Origin: Phymorhynchus buccinoides | Lineage: Eukaryota; Mollusca; Gastropoda; Neogastropoda; Raphitomidae | NCBI GenBank assembly: GCA_017654935.2 | Contig: CM065699.1 | Span: 45,501,116-45,565,115, forward strand | Direction: 5' to 3' | Length of the DNA: 64,000 nt | Shown: positions 46,590 to 57,958 of the stretch, in pieces | How the letters are laid out: each line of letters starts with the position of its first letter | How positions within the stretch are numbered: position 1 is the first letter of the stretch | The notes under the pieces: generated by a model | Told to the model about the DNA's origin: nothing | The model's database searches: none | Seen by the model: only the letters and a program-made list of their open reading frames with translations | Translations under genes and position numbers: made by a program

Positions 46590-47590
46590 ACATTATTAAT
46601 CCATACACTTTACTGTCATTGTTCATAACAACACAGACACTGACATTACTAATCCACACACTTTACTGTCATTGCTCATAACAACACAGACACTGACATT
46701 ACTAATCCATACCCTTTACTGTCATTGCTCATAACAACACACTGTCATTGACATTGGCATTACTAATCCACACACTTTACTTTCATTGCTCATAACACAT
46801 ACACTGACATTACTAATCCCCACACATTACTGTCATAGCTCATGACACAGACACTGACATTACTAATCCACACCCTTGACTGTCATTGCTCATAACAACA
46901 CAGACACCGACATTACTAATCCACACACTTTACTGTCATTGTTTATAACAACACAGACACTGACATTACTAATCCACACACTTTACTTTCATTGTTCATA
47001 GACATTACTGATTGCATCATAACAACACAGACACTGACATTACTAATCCACACACTTTACTTTCATTGTTCATAACAACACAAACACTGACATTATTAAT
47101 CCACACACTTTACTTTCATTGCTCATAACACAGACACTGACATTACTAATCCACACACTTTACTGTCATAGCTCATAACAACACAGACACTGACATTACT
47201 AATCCACACACTTTACTTTCATTGCTCATAACAACACAGACACTGACATTACTAATCCACACACTTTACTTTCATTGTTCATAACAACACAGACACTGAC
47301 ATTACTAATCCACACACTTTACTTTCATTGCTCATAACAACACAGACACTGACATTACTAATCCACACACTTTACTTTCATTGCTCATAACAACACACAC
47401 TGACATTACTAATCCACACACTTTACTGTCATTGCTCATAACAACACAGACACTGACATTACTAATCCACACACTTTACTTTCATTGCTCATAACAACAC
47501 AGACACTGACATTACTAATCCACACACTTTACTGTCATAGCTCATAACAACACAGACACTGACATTACTAATCCACACACTTTACTGGAC
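46590..47590. repeat. 53-bp minisatellite, about 19 units
   Basis: The consensus runs CACTGACATTACTAATCCAC, ACACTTTACTTTCATTGCTC, ATAACAACACAGA. Units alternate TTTCATTG and GTCATTG or GTCATAG variants. Several units lack AACAACAC or contain small insertions (near 46745 and 47000). Both ends fade into AT-rich DNA. Confidence 0.93.
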
Positions 47591-47765
47591 TGTTCATTTA
47601 CCGGGTAGTTTGTTTATTTATTTTAGTAGAGAGTTTATGCCTTGACTAGGTTAATGCAGATCTTTTCTATTGTAGTTCGTGTAACTTGAATGTGGATGTA
47701 GAAAGATTTTAGTTTTAGTGTGTTATGACCTATGAACACTTACAAAATTGTTGCTGATTGTGTGT

Positions 47766-47810
<45 letters not shown>

Positions 47811-48825
47811 TGTGACGGTGTGTGTGTGTGTGTGCAGAGGCAGTGTGGGTGTATTCCTCTTTGAGTGAGGCTACAAATGCCGAGACATGGAACTAGCAAC
47901 AGACTGCAGTGGACCACAAAGAAAGGGTGTAAATGATGCCGGAGAGGTTCCAGCAAAGCAAGCAAATCAGCACCAGTCACCACATTTGTTTTTCAAACAT
48001 TATATAAAAAAAATTATTATGCTAATTTAAGTCGGTTTAGTGACAGAATTGACAGGTTTTTAATCTTTTTGTGTGTGAACAATTTATTATAATAATAATC
48101 AAACAGATACAAAATTAGCAAAATCATAAAATGCTAAAAAGAAGTACAAAGGGATATAATTCAATGTTGTACCCATGTACAATAGACACTTTTTTTGCTG
48201 TCCGATCTACTGTTCTGGCCACTTCTGGGCCATACAGTGGTGTTGCTCCAACGCTGTTCATTCCAAGTCCCAACTCACAACCACACCCTGGTTTGTCAGG
48301 TCGCAGAATCCGAAATCAGCCGTCCAAAGGGAGAAAATCTTTGTTAGGCTGTCAGGAGGCAACCACCAGAGGAGACACTGCACTGCTGCTGAGTCACTTC
48401 GGTGGAGTTCAGTGGAGCCTGTTTTGAGCTAACATACACAGGAAACCACCCACTAAGCCCCCTACTGACGACAATAATGTCTTAGTCGCAGAACTACCGT
48501 GAGCCCCAACACGTCTGTCCACCGACTGACTCCCATGACTTTGACGCACCAAATTTGAAATCAAAACTGGTCACCATAACAGCAGGGTATGCAAGACCAA
48601 AACAATGAAGTTCCTTATTAGTCTGAGACTACATGACAGGGCCATATTCTATGCTTCCTTTCATAATGATACCCCGACGTTAACCATGCCCTTAATACCT
48701 TAATAAACAAAGTAGAGCATCTCTCTCACTCTCAGTATCGCATCCATCAAGTTGATGAAGCTGGACTGTGTTGTTTCATTATTCCCATACCAAACTCATT
48801 CTGGCAAGAACCGAAAAAAACATTG
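47591..48825. other. No gene seen; GT array
   Basis: A GT array at 47758-47835. The segment 48130-48430 contains open frames of nearly 100 codons without recognisable similarity, and its composition (many CA/TG words, no splice partners) does not argue for coding. Confidence 0.5.
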
Positions 48826-48829
48826 CCTC

Positions 48830-48900
48830 TGATGGATCTCGAACCCGAGACCTCCCAGCCACTAGTCCATGACATTACCACTGCATCAAGGCATCTTCAT
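48830..48900 (-). repeat. tRNA-like (SINE head) sequence
   Basis: On the minus strand, TGATGCAGTGGTAATGTCAT resembles a polymerase III A box and TCGGGTTCGAGATCC a B box about 40 bases later. A partial acceptor stem TGCCTT/AGAGGCA flanks them. No normal anticodon arm can be folded with confidence, so a tRNA-derived SINE fragment is more likely than a tRNA gene. Confidence 0.55.
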
Positions 48901-49441
48901 CAATAAACACATTTTTGTTCCTATAAAATAACCAGAAACCCAACACACTCTTATTGGATCCTAAATGATAGTTTCATAAAATATTATATTGCAGTACATT
49001 GATACCTGTTTTAAAAAAATCATTTTTTTAATTAATTATATTACCAAAATGATATAGTAGTAAATCAATCTTCGTCTTATACCAGTTGAAAGGTTATAAA
49101 TCTGTGCTCTATGCAAAGGTGAATAAGATATAATTGTATCTGTGTTCTGGGTTACTTTTTTTAACCTAGTTACTTCATCACATGGAATTTTTTTATATAA
49201 CTTTCCAGAAGCCCAGACAACAGGTGTTATGTTTGTGTGTGTGAGTGCGTGCGTGTGCGCGCTTGCGAAAATGGCCTTTGCTCTTGATTCTTGAGAATGT
49301 TATGAATTTTATTTGCTGTGGATACTTTGCATGAAAAATGTAACATTTCTGTTGAAAAAGACAACAGGCTAATCAATATAAAATTAAAAACAGAATATCT
49401 TGTAATTGTATGAAAGAAAAAGTACAATTTTAAGATATGTA
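48901..49441. other. AT-rich, nothing recognised
   Basis: A short GT/GC array at 49234-49262. No coding sequence or element ends found. Confidence 0.5.
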
Positions 49442-49913
49442 AAGCCGGCGACAGACTATGTGACTGCCTCATGGGACTCGATCAGGTCGTGACGTTTCAC
49501 CTCATTTGCATACCATCCTTCTCGATCAGTCTGACTCAGTCGGGCCCAGTCAGGTGACAGGGCCGAATAGGGCGGGTTCTAAATTTCACTGATCGAGTCT
49601 GATGGCTTGTGACCTCTTCTGTGCGGGAAACAAAATTTGATCTAGGGGAAGACGGGGTAAAAAGCGCATGGGCGGGTAAGAAGCCCACCCCAATTATCTC
49701 ATGAAATGAAGCAAATGTCAGTCTCATTTTGCCCATGAGACGAGCGTTAATGTCTAGCATTCGTCTCATGGGCAAATTTGACTGCAATTTTCTTTATTTC
49801 ATGAGATAATTGGGGTGGGCCTCTTACCCGCCCATGCGCTTTTTACCCCGTCTTCCCCTACGTCACGACCTGATCGAGTCATATGAGGCAGTCGCATAGT
49901 CTGTCGCCGGCTT
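49442..49913. mobile_element. Foldback element with a second foldback inserted in it
   Basis: Outer ends AAGCCGGCGACAGACTATG and CATAGTCTGTCGCCGGCTT. The terminal inverted repeat is about 52 bp, extending through CTCGATCAGGTCGTGACGT. The inner element 49643-49860 interrupts it near the right end. Confidence 0.88.
49643..49860. mobile_element. Inner 218-bp foldback element
   Basis: TAGGGGAAGACGGGGTAAAA at the left and TTTTACCCCGTCTTCCCCTA at the right. The arms continue through GCGCATGGGCGGGTAAGA and CCCCAATTATCTCATGAAAT for roughly 100 bp each. Its right edge abuts CGTCACGACC of the outer element. Confidence 0.9.
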
Positions 49914-50849
49914 AAGACCTACATACAAAATACAAATGTATCAAGTTGTACACGATCTCTTACCAATTCTGGTTTTGTGGGTTAGCTTTTAATCACAGTG
50001 ATATTTTTATTTTGAAGAGCTCGTGTAAAACTCGCCTTCCTTGCTTGTTTGCTCCGTGCTCGCTTTTATGAGTTTTCATCATAATGGGTTTTTTGTCATT
50101 GTGTACCACTGTATTTTAAAGGCTGTTTTAGTTGCCCTGGTGCTTTGCCCGTCGAAGGTTGAAAAAATAAACCGAAATATCGCTATATTATCAGTGTTTT
50201 TTAAAATATATTAATTGTAAGAATTAGAGAACATTACCCCCTACCCCCTACAGTTTTAATTCTGTTCTGACGTTATTGATTTAATTTAATTCATTAAAAC
50301 AATATTTGTTTCTTTATTAATTTTTTTATTCATGCATTTGTTTATGTATTTTATTAATCAATTTGTTTCTGCCATTTCATTATCTATTTATTTTGTGTTC
50401 TGGCTATTCCACAGTACTTATCGGTTTATTTTCTATTTATCTCTTGCATTACATTAATATAATGTGTGTGTGTGTGTGTGCCCCTCCTCTCTCCTTCCAT
50501 TGTTGCTGCTCCCCTCTATTACCTCCGTTCTCTATCCCACCTTCACCCTCCCTCTTCTTCCATCTCTTTACCCTCAACTCCTCTCTTTCCCCGTCCTCTC
50601 TCTCCAAGTCTCTCCATCTTGTCTCTTCGCCCCATTTCTGTTTACAATTATTTTCTAACTCTATACTCTTCCCAGTCTCATCACCCTCTTCCCCACCTTC
50701 CATCTCCTACACTGTCCGATGTCATCACGATTTGTTGTTGTTGAGCTTCAACAATGTTGGTGGGCATGCTTGGCAGGACGCTGGGACGAACATTAGCTAG
50801 GAATGTGTATGAGACAATAACATTTTTCTTGTCGATGTTTCGTTATTTG
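49914..50849. other. Nothing gene-like; pyrimidine-rich stretch
   Basis: A motif at 50150-50195 (GTCGAAGGTTGAAAAAATAA, CCGAAATATCGC) resembles the conserved edge of some retroelements. 50480-50720 is strongly CT-rich. Frames there are low-complexity Ser/Leu/Pro. Confidence 0.5.
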
Positions 50850-50990
50850 CCTTTCTTACCAAACATTAAGCTGTATTTTATTAACCTTTTGAGCTAATTA
50901 TCTTTCTGGAATAATAAATCGCAGTCATGATAAAGGCCATTATCTAATAGCCCCCCCCCCCCCCCCTATAAGACGGAAAAACGGGACCTT
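50850..50990. mobile_element. Degraded relative of the telomere-like foldback
   Basis: TTGCCTTTCTTACCAAACAT, AAGCTGTATTTTATTAACC, a C17 tract at 50951-50967 and TATAAGACGGAAAAACGGGA are colinear with the left half of the copies at 40580 and 53427, but the CCCTAA block is absent. Confidence 0.7.
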
Positions 50991-51159
50991 TACCGAAGTG
51001 TTTTTTCACCTTGACTTGTTATCCCTACTACTTTTTATTTTATTTTATCGAAGTGTGATTTGTATTGTCGGCATTTTGGAGGCAAGCACTGAGGAAGAGC
51101 AGTTTACAGCTCAAAATATTTGCCGCTTTTGAATAAATGAAGTGGCAGTTATTTGTTCT

Positions 51160-51750
51160 GTATTAGTCCCCGAGCCGAATGTTCGGGGAGTATTGTTTCT
51201 GTCTGATCCGTCCGTGCCTCCGTCCGTCCGTCCGTCCGTCCGTCCGGCTATTCGTCCGTTTTTCTCAAAAACTATTCAGTCTATCATCATCACATTTGGC
51301 ATACTAGTTTGCCAAGATGCAAGCTATCCACTGATGTATTTAGTTTTACATTAAGGTCAAGGTCGCGCCAGTTACGGGGTTCAAACCCCAAAACACATAA
51401 TCGCTAATATCTCGCGAAGTTTTGCATGTATTTCAATGCAATTTTTTTCACATTTTCTTGATGAATGGTCTATAACACAGTTGTCATGAATTTTTCTGTG
51501 CGCTCGTGTGCGCATGATCGCGCGCACTCAAATCACGGGTCCGAACCCTAAGGCTATATATCAAAAACTATTCGGTTTTGTGCTGTTTTGATGCGTTTTT
51601 ATGTAGTTACGTGCTGTTTTGATGCGTTTTTATGTATGTGTACAGCCGACACATTCCGATTTCGGAGGTGTACAGCCGACACATTCCGATTTCGGAGTAG
51701 CTCGGCGATGCTGCGAGGGGACTTTGCAGCCGCTCGGCGTTGCACTTGTT
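51160..51750 (+). repeat. Dispersed repeat with a CGTC tetranucleotide array
   Basis: CCCCGAGCCGAATGTTCGGG is a short palindrome. (CGTC)n occurs at 51222-51245, followed by CTCAAAAACTATTCAGTCTA and AAGGTCAAGGTCGCGCCAG. Two tandem copies of TGTACAGCCGACACATTCCG, ATTTCGGAG lie at 51640-51698. It resembles the repeat in the UTX intron in its CAAGGTCAAGGTC words. Non-coding. Confidence 0.6.
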
Positions 51751-51969
51751 AGTCTTGTATTAGTACTGTAATAAGATTCCTTATTATTACAACTATTACT
51801 ATTAGTAGTAGTAAACTGTATTATTATTATTTCACAGGGAAATAAGAGAGACTTTGAAGACTAGTTTGGATATATTCACATTTAGCCCTGTAAAAGGGCT
51901 ATTATTTTAATCATTATGTGATTGGTATAATTTTGTTTCACACGTTTGATTAATGTTATTTCAGTTATG

Positions 51970-52065
51970 TTGTATCTGTCATGTTGTTGCACCTAACCTG
52001 AATTTCTCTTTTGGAGATATTAAAGTATACTTGAACTTGAACTTGAACTTGAACTTGAAAAGGAG
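51970..52065 (+). mobile_element. Non-LTR element 3' tail
   Basis: CTGAATTTCTCTTTTGGAGA, TATTAAAGTATAC, then (TTGAAC)n at 52030-52059. Hexanucleotide tails of this kind end CR1/L2-like elements; the body is missing (5'-truncated). Confidence 0.65.
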
Positions 52066-53079
52066 ATAATTCATAAACGGAAAAAGGTGCAACCAGTGCT
52101 TCTTCAGTCAATGATATTATACGATGGATGCAAGGCGGCTCCTGGTTTTTTTTAAATCTGAAAACCAGACGGCGCTTGTTTTTTTTAAAAATTTTGACCG
52201 CCCAAGGGCCTGGGTGGCCCCTGGACCCCTGCCTTGTCTGTTTTTGGATTTTCTCCAGTTGCATCCATGTATATTGCCTGCTCTTACAGAGAGAAGTGTG
52301 CGTTTTGACAATTGTTTATTTTACACGTTTTTAAAATCATCACTTAGTATCTTATGTGCGTGTGTGTGCAAGGATGAAACCTGGACAAAATGAAAAGCAG
52401 GAAGGCCTTGGTTCTGGCGGGCCACCTTGGTGGGGTCAAAGGATGAACTTGTTTGTGAGGGTCAGGGGGAGAAACCCCAATACAGAAAGTTTTTGTTGTT
52501 GTACACTTTTACTAATAAAATCAGAGCAATAAATTGTAGAGACAGCTTTCATTTTTTAAAACAATAAAACAATTTTTTCCCATCTCATTTCAGGGTAATA
52601 ATCGTTCAATAAAGTACTGCAAAATCAGGATTTTCTGAAAAACAACAAAGCCAAAATCAGAATTCCTGCTTTTCCTGCAATTGGTTTCATCCATGTGTGT
52701 GGGTGGGTGTAAATAATAAGAGAGATTTGAAAGAAATATTTTTGTTTAGAGATCAGTTATGTGTGTTGAATGAAAGAAGAGAGAATGATTTTTTTTTTTA
52801 TATCATTAAAAAAAATCACTGTCTGTTTTTGTTTTCATTATTAGTTCCTACTAGCTTCAAATCGTCCATTTTTTTAAACTCTTTTTTGTTTTCATTGAAG
52901 CACTCTATTCTTCTCTGAACTCCCCCCCCCCCCCCCCCCCCCCCCCCCAAGCAACAGGATATCGGCCATACTACTAAATTCTTTTTTGATGTGCTTGAAC
53001 ATCATAAATGGACAGAAGCACGCTAAATTAAAGTTTCCAATTTTCATACAATATGGATGGCACCGCTCTTAGTCTTGCG
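52066..53079. other. No gene seen
   Basis: A run of 27 C at 52922-52948. 52195-52275 resembles 1020-1095. AT-rich otherwise. Confidence 0.5.
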
Positions 53080-53155
53080 ATGACGCGTTCTCCAGGTAGG
53101 AGCAGCCCGAATTTCACAGAGATCTAATAAGTCTCTCTGACTAGACTACACCAAA
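53080..53155 (+). repeat. SINE 3' fragment
   Basis: GATGACGCGTTCTCCAGGTA, GAGCAGCCCGAATTTCACAG and CTCTGACTAGACTACACCAA match the conserved 3' part of the SINE at 59396-59830. Confidence 0.75.
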
Positions 53156-53426
53156 ATTATATTTTAAAAAGTCTTGGGTTTGATTTATTTGTTTTCACCA
53201 TAATTGGGCTGTACATTACATACCCCCCACCCCGTCCCCGCCCACACACATACCTTTTTTTAATTTCTTGTTGTTCGTTTGTTTTCATGATTTTTGTTAC
53301 ATTTGTAATACATTAAATATGTAATGGTACATAAGGAAACCATACATTGTTTTCTGTGTATTCGTTAGAAATCCTTGCTGCATACAGTGAAAGCAAAATC
53401 AGTTTATGCACACACAAAGATGTGCC

Positions 53427-53824
53427 CCCCCCCCCCCCCCCCCCCCTGCATTTCTCGGTTAATTCTATTTTTCAGTTTTTGTCTTTCTTACCATACATAA
53501 AGCTGTATTTTAGGAACATTTTTAGCTAATAACCTTTTTGGAATACAAACCCTAGCCCTAGCCCTAAACCTAACCCTACCCCCCACTATGTACTGCAGTA
53601 CACCGCGATTTGTCACAGTTGTGGTTCATTGCGTTTTTCGGTCTTATAGGGTGGGGGGTAGGGTTAGGGTTAGGGCTAGGGTTAGGGATAGGGTTAGTAT
53701 TCCAAAAAGGTTATTAGCTACAAATGTTCCTAAAATACAGCTTTATGTATGGTAAGAAAGGCAAAAACGGAAAAATAGAATTAACCGAGATAGGTAGGGG
53801 GGGTGGCACATCTTGACCTTTACC
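53427..53824. mobile_element. Foldback element enclosing telomere-like repeats, copy 2
   Basis: Starts in a C20 tract, then CTCGGTTAATTCTATTTTTC, TACCATACATAAAGCTGTAT, a CCCTAGCCCTA block at 53551-53580, the centre ACTGCAGTACACCGCGATTT, a (TTAGGG)n block at 53656-53698 and the mirrored arm to GGCACATCTTGACCTTTACC. The centre is in the opposite orientation to copy 1, as expected for a symmetric element. Confidence 0.85.
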
Positions 53825-53850
53825 GATTCTAGTCATACTACTTTTTTTTT

Positions 53851-53999
53851 AACACCACGAGTATCATAAACACATTGTGATTGTTAAACAAGATAGGTAG
53901 TAACCTATTGTCAACCACTGAAATATTGTTTAGTAACATATAGTCAACCACTGAAATATTGTTTAACAATCACAATGTCTTTATGATACTCGTGGTGTT
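53851..53999. mobile_element. 149-bp foldback with an internal direct repeat
   Basis: AACACCACGAGTATCATAAA at the left is mirrored by TTTATGATACTCGTGGTGTT at the right. Inside, TCAACCACTGAAATATTGTT occurs twice in tandem (53911 and 53944). The arms are about 40 bp. Confidence 0.85.
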
Positions 54000-54759
54000 C
54001 AAATTTTGTTTAAACTATTTTACCCCATGTATAGTTTGTTCATGCAATCATGCATTCACACATGGTATATACAGTATGCAGACAAATGCAAATTAGGTGT
54101 ACGCCTATACATTTTTTTAAAAATGCAACTGCATAGAAAATGGCTTCACCTGCAAACATTATTCTTACTGAACATTGGCTTGCAATCAAATACCAAGTGG
54201 CTTAAATAAAAAATAAAAAATAAAAACAATGAATGACATCAGCATCTCAGATATATCAATTAATTTATGTCAAACAGTCAATCATTCAAGTAATCTCAAT
54301 CAATCAGTCAAACCATCATTTAATCAATCAACTAATCTTTATTGTCCTTTTATAAAACATAATGTAATTTGCTTACTGTCACCACTTAAAAAAAGAAAAG
54401 AAAACAACAACAAACGAGACACAAACAGACAAACCACAGAGAAAACAGCAGAATGTAAGACAAGAGTTTGCAAAAGAATACAACCTAAGATATGATTTTA
54501 GATTTAAGTGTGAGGCAAAAAATGGGATTTAAATGATTGCATAATATGTGTGATAATACATGGACAAGTGGCACACGTAAACGCGCGCGCGCACGCACAC
54601 ACACACACACACACACAGAGGCCAGGTCATCAAAATTAGGGCATTGATGTTTTTGCCACTGTGTGGAAAATATTGGTTACGGTGGGGCTTAATAACATCA
54701 ACTTTTTCTTCGATCGCTCAGACAGCTTCCTGTCAATTATGAGTGCAGATGCATCATGC
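54000..54759. other. AT-rich; CA microsatellite
   Basis: A CGCG/CA array at 54580-54618. TCAATCA words at 54280-54340. No gene recognised. Confidence 0.55.
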
Positions 54760-55011
54760 TGCCATTACGCGCCTAAGTAAGAAATAATTAGGCCCAGCAT
54801 GTCCGACCTCGGCTGGAGGACATTTTTTGGAAATAGTTTCTTGAAAAACGGTAGGAGGATAGACCGGAAAGGCAGAAAGATAGTAGATGACAGCAAGCAA
54901 AGGGAAAAGGCAGAGTCAAAGAGAGTGACAGATTAGAGGAAGTTACAAGCACAGAATTTCCAGAAGGTGGAGGAATTATTTATACAGAAGACCCCTCCGC
55001 CCGGTATCCCT

Positions 55012-55013
<2 letters not shown>
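54760..55013 (+). repeat. Dispersed repeat (SINE-like), second copy
   Basis: CATGCTGCCATTACGCGCCT through GGAGGAATTATTTATACAGA, colinear with 34325-34600. Confidence 0.75.
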
Positions 55014-55092
<79 letters not shown>

Positions 55093-55139
55093 GGGGGGGG
55101 GGGGACAGGGGGGGGGGGGGGGGGGTGGGGGGGGGGGGG
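55014..55139 (+). repeat. 126-bp poly-G tract
   Basis: The first 78 bases (55014-55091) are uninterrupted G; the remainder is broken by single A, ACA and T. It arises at the point where the dispersed repeat normally has CCCACGGGGG, so it looks like an expanded homopolymer. A collapsed or error-extended assembly is possible. Confidence 0.9.
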
Positions 55140-55343
55140 ACATGCGTTGACAGTCCACTGACTGGTCTTGATCTTGATTCGTTACAACGGAAGAAATCCA
55201 ATTCTGGATATAAGCACTGGCGGGAAGAACTTGGGGAAAGCAACTCTCTAGCTAAAAAAAAACCCACCCAACTATTTCTACAAATATGGCCCAGGCAGCC
55301 AGGTCCCACTGATCGGGCCCTCAGCATGATGCCGCGCCTTGCA

Positions 55344-55346
<3 letters not shown>

Positions 55347-55382
<36 letters not shown>
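55347..55382 (+). repeat. Second poly-G tract, 36 bp
   Basis: Uninterrupted G run 208 bp after the first. Between them lies CCAGGCAGCCAGGTCCCACT, a repeat also present at 41621 and 41682. Confidence 0.9.
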
Positions 55383-55383
<1 letters not shown>

Positions 55384-55592
55384 GTAAATTGGTGTTATGG
55401 CATCTGACAGAGCCTTCCTGAACTGCCCAGCAGACGGTAGGCTGATGCTCGATGGTACATGGTAGTTCGTGGGGAAAATGAGTTTCTGAAGATCACTTCG
55501 GCAGTCTGTTCCGCCCGATGGTAGTTCGTGGGGAAAAGGAGTTTCTGGTCACTTTGCCAGGCTGCGTGTGCTCACCACCAAGCTGATAAGAT

Positions 55593-55785
55593 TTGATTAA
55601 AAAGTGCAGTTTTATAACTGCTTTTTTCTTTCTTTTGTTGCTTCAGCTTCAGATATCGCCTAAAGATATCAGTTGTGATGTCGCTTCGCTGCTAGACAGC
55701 TTCAACTCAAAGGATGTTTGTCATTTGAATAGATCTACACCTATTCTAGATCTGCAGTCAGAAGAATATGACTTGAAGATAGATA
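55593..55785 (+). other. Open stretch after an acceptor-like site, unassigned
   Basis: TTTCTTTTGTTGCTTCAG at 55629-55646 is a good acceptor. The frame after it (LQISPKDISCDVASLLDSFN, and so on) stays open into the LINE fragment. I recognise no family and see no donor, so this may be chance. Confidence 0.25.
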
Positions 55786-56405
55786 ACACAGGACAGCCAG
55801 CGTTACCGACATGCTACAGAGGCTCAGATGGAATCCACTGCAGCAACGCCGACAAGCCACCAGACTCACCATGCTGTATAAAATACTCAATGGCATGGTG
55901 AGTGTGAACAGGAGCAAAGTCATACCTCAGCCAGAGCGGCAAAGCAGGGGTAATTCACAACAGCTCCTCATCCCCCAGTGTCGGACTGTCGCTAATCGCG
56001 AATACACACTCTATTCACGATGGCGACGGTCGGACGCAGTACCGTCAAAGCTCTTTTTTTTCACGAACAATCAAGTAGTGGAACGACCTGCCAACACCCG
56101 CAGTGGAGGCCAGAACTCTAGAGAGCTTCGCAGCCGGAGTCTGGAAGTTTCTCAAAGGACACCCGCCTGCTGCACCTGCTGGCCCCACTCAGGGGTCATC
56201 AGTCTAACAACCAAGCAAAAGCCCCCCCCCCCTGCAGATTCCCATCAAGCTAGGCGTTTTCCTTTTGTCCGTCCTCTCTCCTCTTTCTTTATTCTTCGGC
56301 CTCCTGGCCATTTCTTCCGGCATATGTGGATGAACCTCCCCGGTTCCGTGGCATAATAATCAGTGTGTTGATTGTGGCTACGTACTGCGAAGAAGAAGAA
56401 GAATG
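55783..56405 (+). pseudogene. 5'-truncated, frameshifted LINE reverse transcriptase tail
   Basis: From about 55785 the text reads SVTDMLQRLRWNPLQQRRQA, TRLTMLYKILNGMVSV, the typical C-terminal region of reverse transcriptase in jockey/CR1-like elements. It continues, after a frameshift in a T run near 56056-56062, with a WNDLPT-like segment (AGTGGAACGACCTGCCAACA). It ends in a 3' untranslated part and a (GAA)n tail at 56384-56401. No upstream catalytic domain is present, so it is a dead copy. Confidence 0.8.
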
Positions 56406-57539
56406 TGAATCAACCTTCCTGGAACTTGTCAAGCAAACGTCATTTCTTCTTTACGTCACTGCTGATGTCAGATGAAAGTGTTCTTTATTTTGCGCTAGTC
56501 TATCATGTGTTCTCTTCCAAATTCTGATGACCAGCTGTTGTTTCTTTATTGTTTGTTCGTATCACGATCCAAACTACCTTCGCATTCATCCTGGAGGTGT
56601 CTGTTTTAGTCTCGGCTAGCCTGAAGAAGACCAGTTATTGACCTTACTTTACCGTGTTTTCACGAATGCTCAATTCGATCATTCAACCGAACATTGCAGC
56701 CGTTATCGGCAAGTAAGAAAGTTATCAATTGAACGTAGGTTGTTAGAAGAGAAAACTGAAACCAAGGCATAGCTACAATACTTATCAGCAAACAGAATGC
56801 GACTAAAATAAAAGCACAACTCCTAGGAGATGCAGGAGCGATCAGCTACTCTTCTGTAAGCGCAAGGTCAAGGACAAAAAAGCTGTAAGCGATGTAACAT
56901 CGCTTACAGCTCTAACCTTTCACTTCCGGAAAAAATCCAGGTGCAAAATGGCGTCTTCAGAGTCCGATATCTAGGTCACTGGGTCAAATTGATTGTCGCG
57001 GTTATGGCAAATGACATTGCTTTTTCGACCCCAAACGAATTCTGGGGAGAAACTACGGCACTAGAGGGGGTCTTTAACTGGCATTACTATTCCAGTTAAG
57101 TACTTAACTTACCGGAAGCGGAAATCGCTTATGCAAGTTAACTAATTAACTGACATTTCGAAGTCACTTAACTGTTTTTCCGTTTGAGAGGGATTATTTT
57201 CTGAAGGTTTTGTAACACACAATGTAATTGGTCGGCGTTTTTTACTTAACGATTCCCGCGTCGTACTATTGACCCTTTTCCGCAAATATGGCCGATGATC
57301 GTTTTATACGTGCCAATTTGCCTGGCAACAAACAGAACAAAAGAAAGCGTCCCGTCTTGAGCTGAGCCACAACCATAGATGTAGTTCCCACAAAATCGCG
57401 CGAAAATAAGAAAATAACGTAACATAAACACCATCTGTTGAAATTCAACCTGACGGATACAATCTATTCACTATCTCATAAGAAACGGGCAATGATATAT
57501 TTATACTTATGTAGACTAATATCAATTTTACAAATGAAT
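56406..57539. other. No gene seen; short palindrome
   Basis: At 56880-56912, AGCTGTAAGCGATGT is followed by its reverse complement AACATCGCTTACAGCT. At 57085-57180 GTTAACT/AGTTAACTAATTAACT words are dense and recur at 58208-58340. Confidence 0.55.
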
Positions 57540-57958
57540 GTGGCGGTACCATAGCCGATGAGGTTTATCCGAGGCGTGGTTACCGCTACACATATCTATA
57601 TTGTTAAAAACTCGGGACTTTACTGGCGTTGCACTGCCTCCGGGCATTGCAGCCAGTATTGTTCCCACCATCTTTGTATTTACAAATGTCCCATATGTGT
57701 CTATGACCGAGAGGACGTAAAACACCATTTTTCATTCATTCATATTTATACTTATGCGCGAAAATGGAGTTTTACGTCCTCTTGGTCTGAATCAGACACA
57801 TATGGGACATTTGTAAATACAAATATGGTGGGAACAATACTGGAGGCAATGCCCGGAGGCAGTACGAAACCAGTAAAGTCCCGATTTTTAAAATTAATAC
57901 AGATAGCTGTAGCGGTGACCACGCCTCGGTTAAACCTCATCGGCTATGGCACCGCCAC
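57540..57958. mobile_element. 419-bp foldback element with arms of about 190 bp
   Basis: GTGGCGGTACCATAGCCGAT at the left and ATCGGCTATGGCACCGCCAC at the right; the arms continue through GGGCATTGC..CAGTATTGTT and GACGTAAAACACCATTTTTC. Copies of one half occur at 30690-30885 and, in the left arm, near 15690-15860, so the element appears to be a head-to-head dimer of that repeat. Confidence 0.88.

Noticed and set aside
46331..47895. A short plus-strand gene with exons at 46331 and 47837
   Set aside because: Only weak splice-like words; the intervening DNA is a minisatellite and no protein similarity is recognised.
48830..48900. A functional tRNA gene
   Set aside because: A and B boxes are present but no convincing anticodon arm or full cloverleaf can be folded; a SINE fragment is more likely.
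54967..55161. Poly-glycine and poly-proline frames
   Set aside because: Produced by the poly-G tract, open in every frame.
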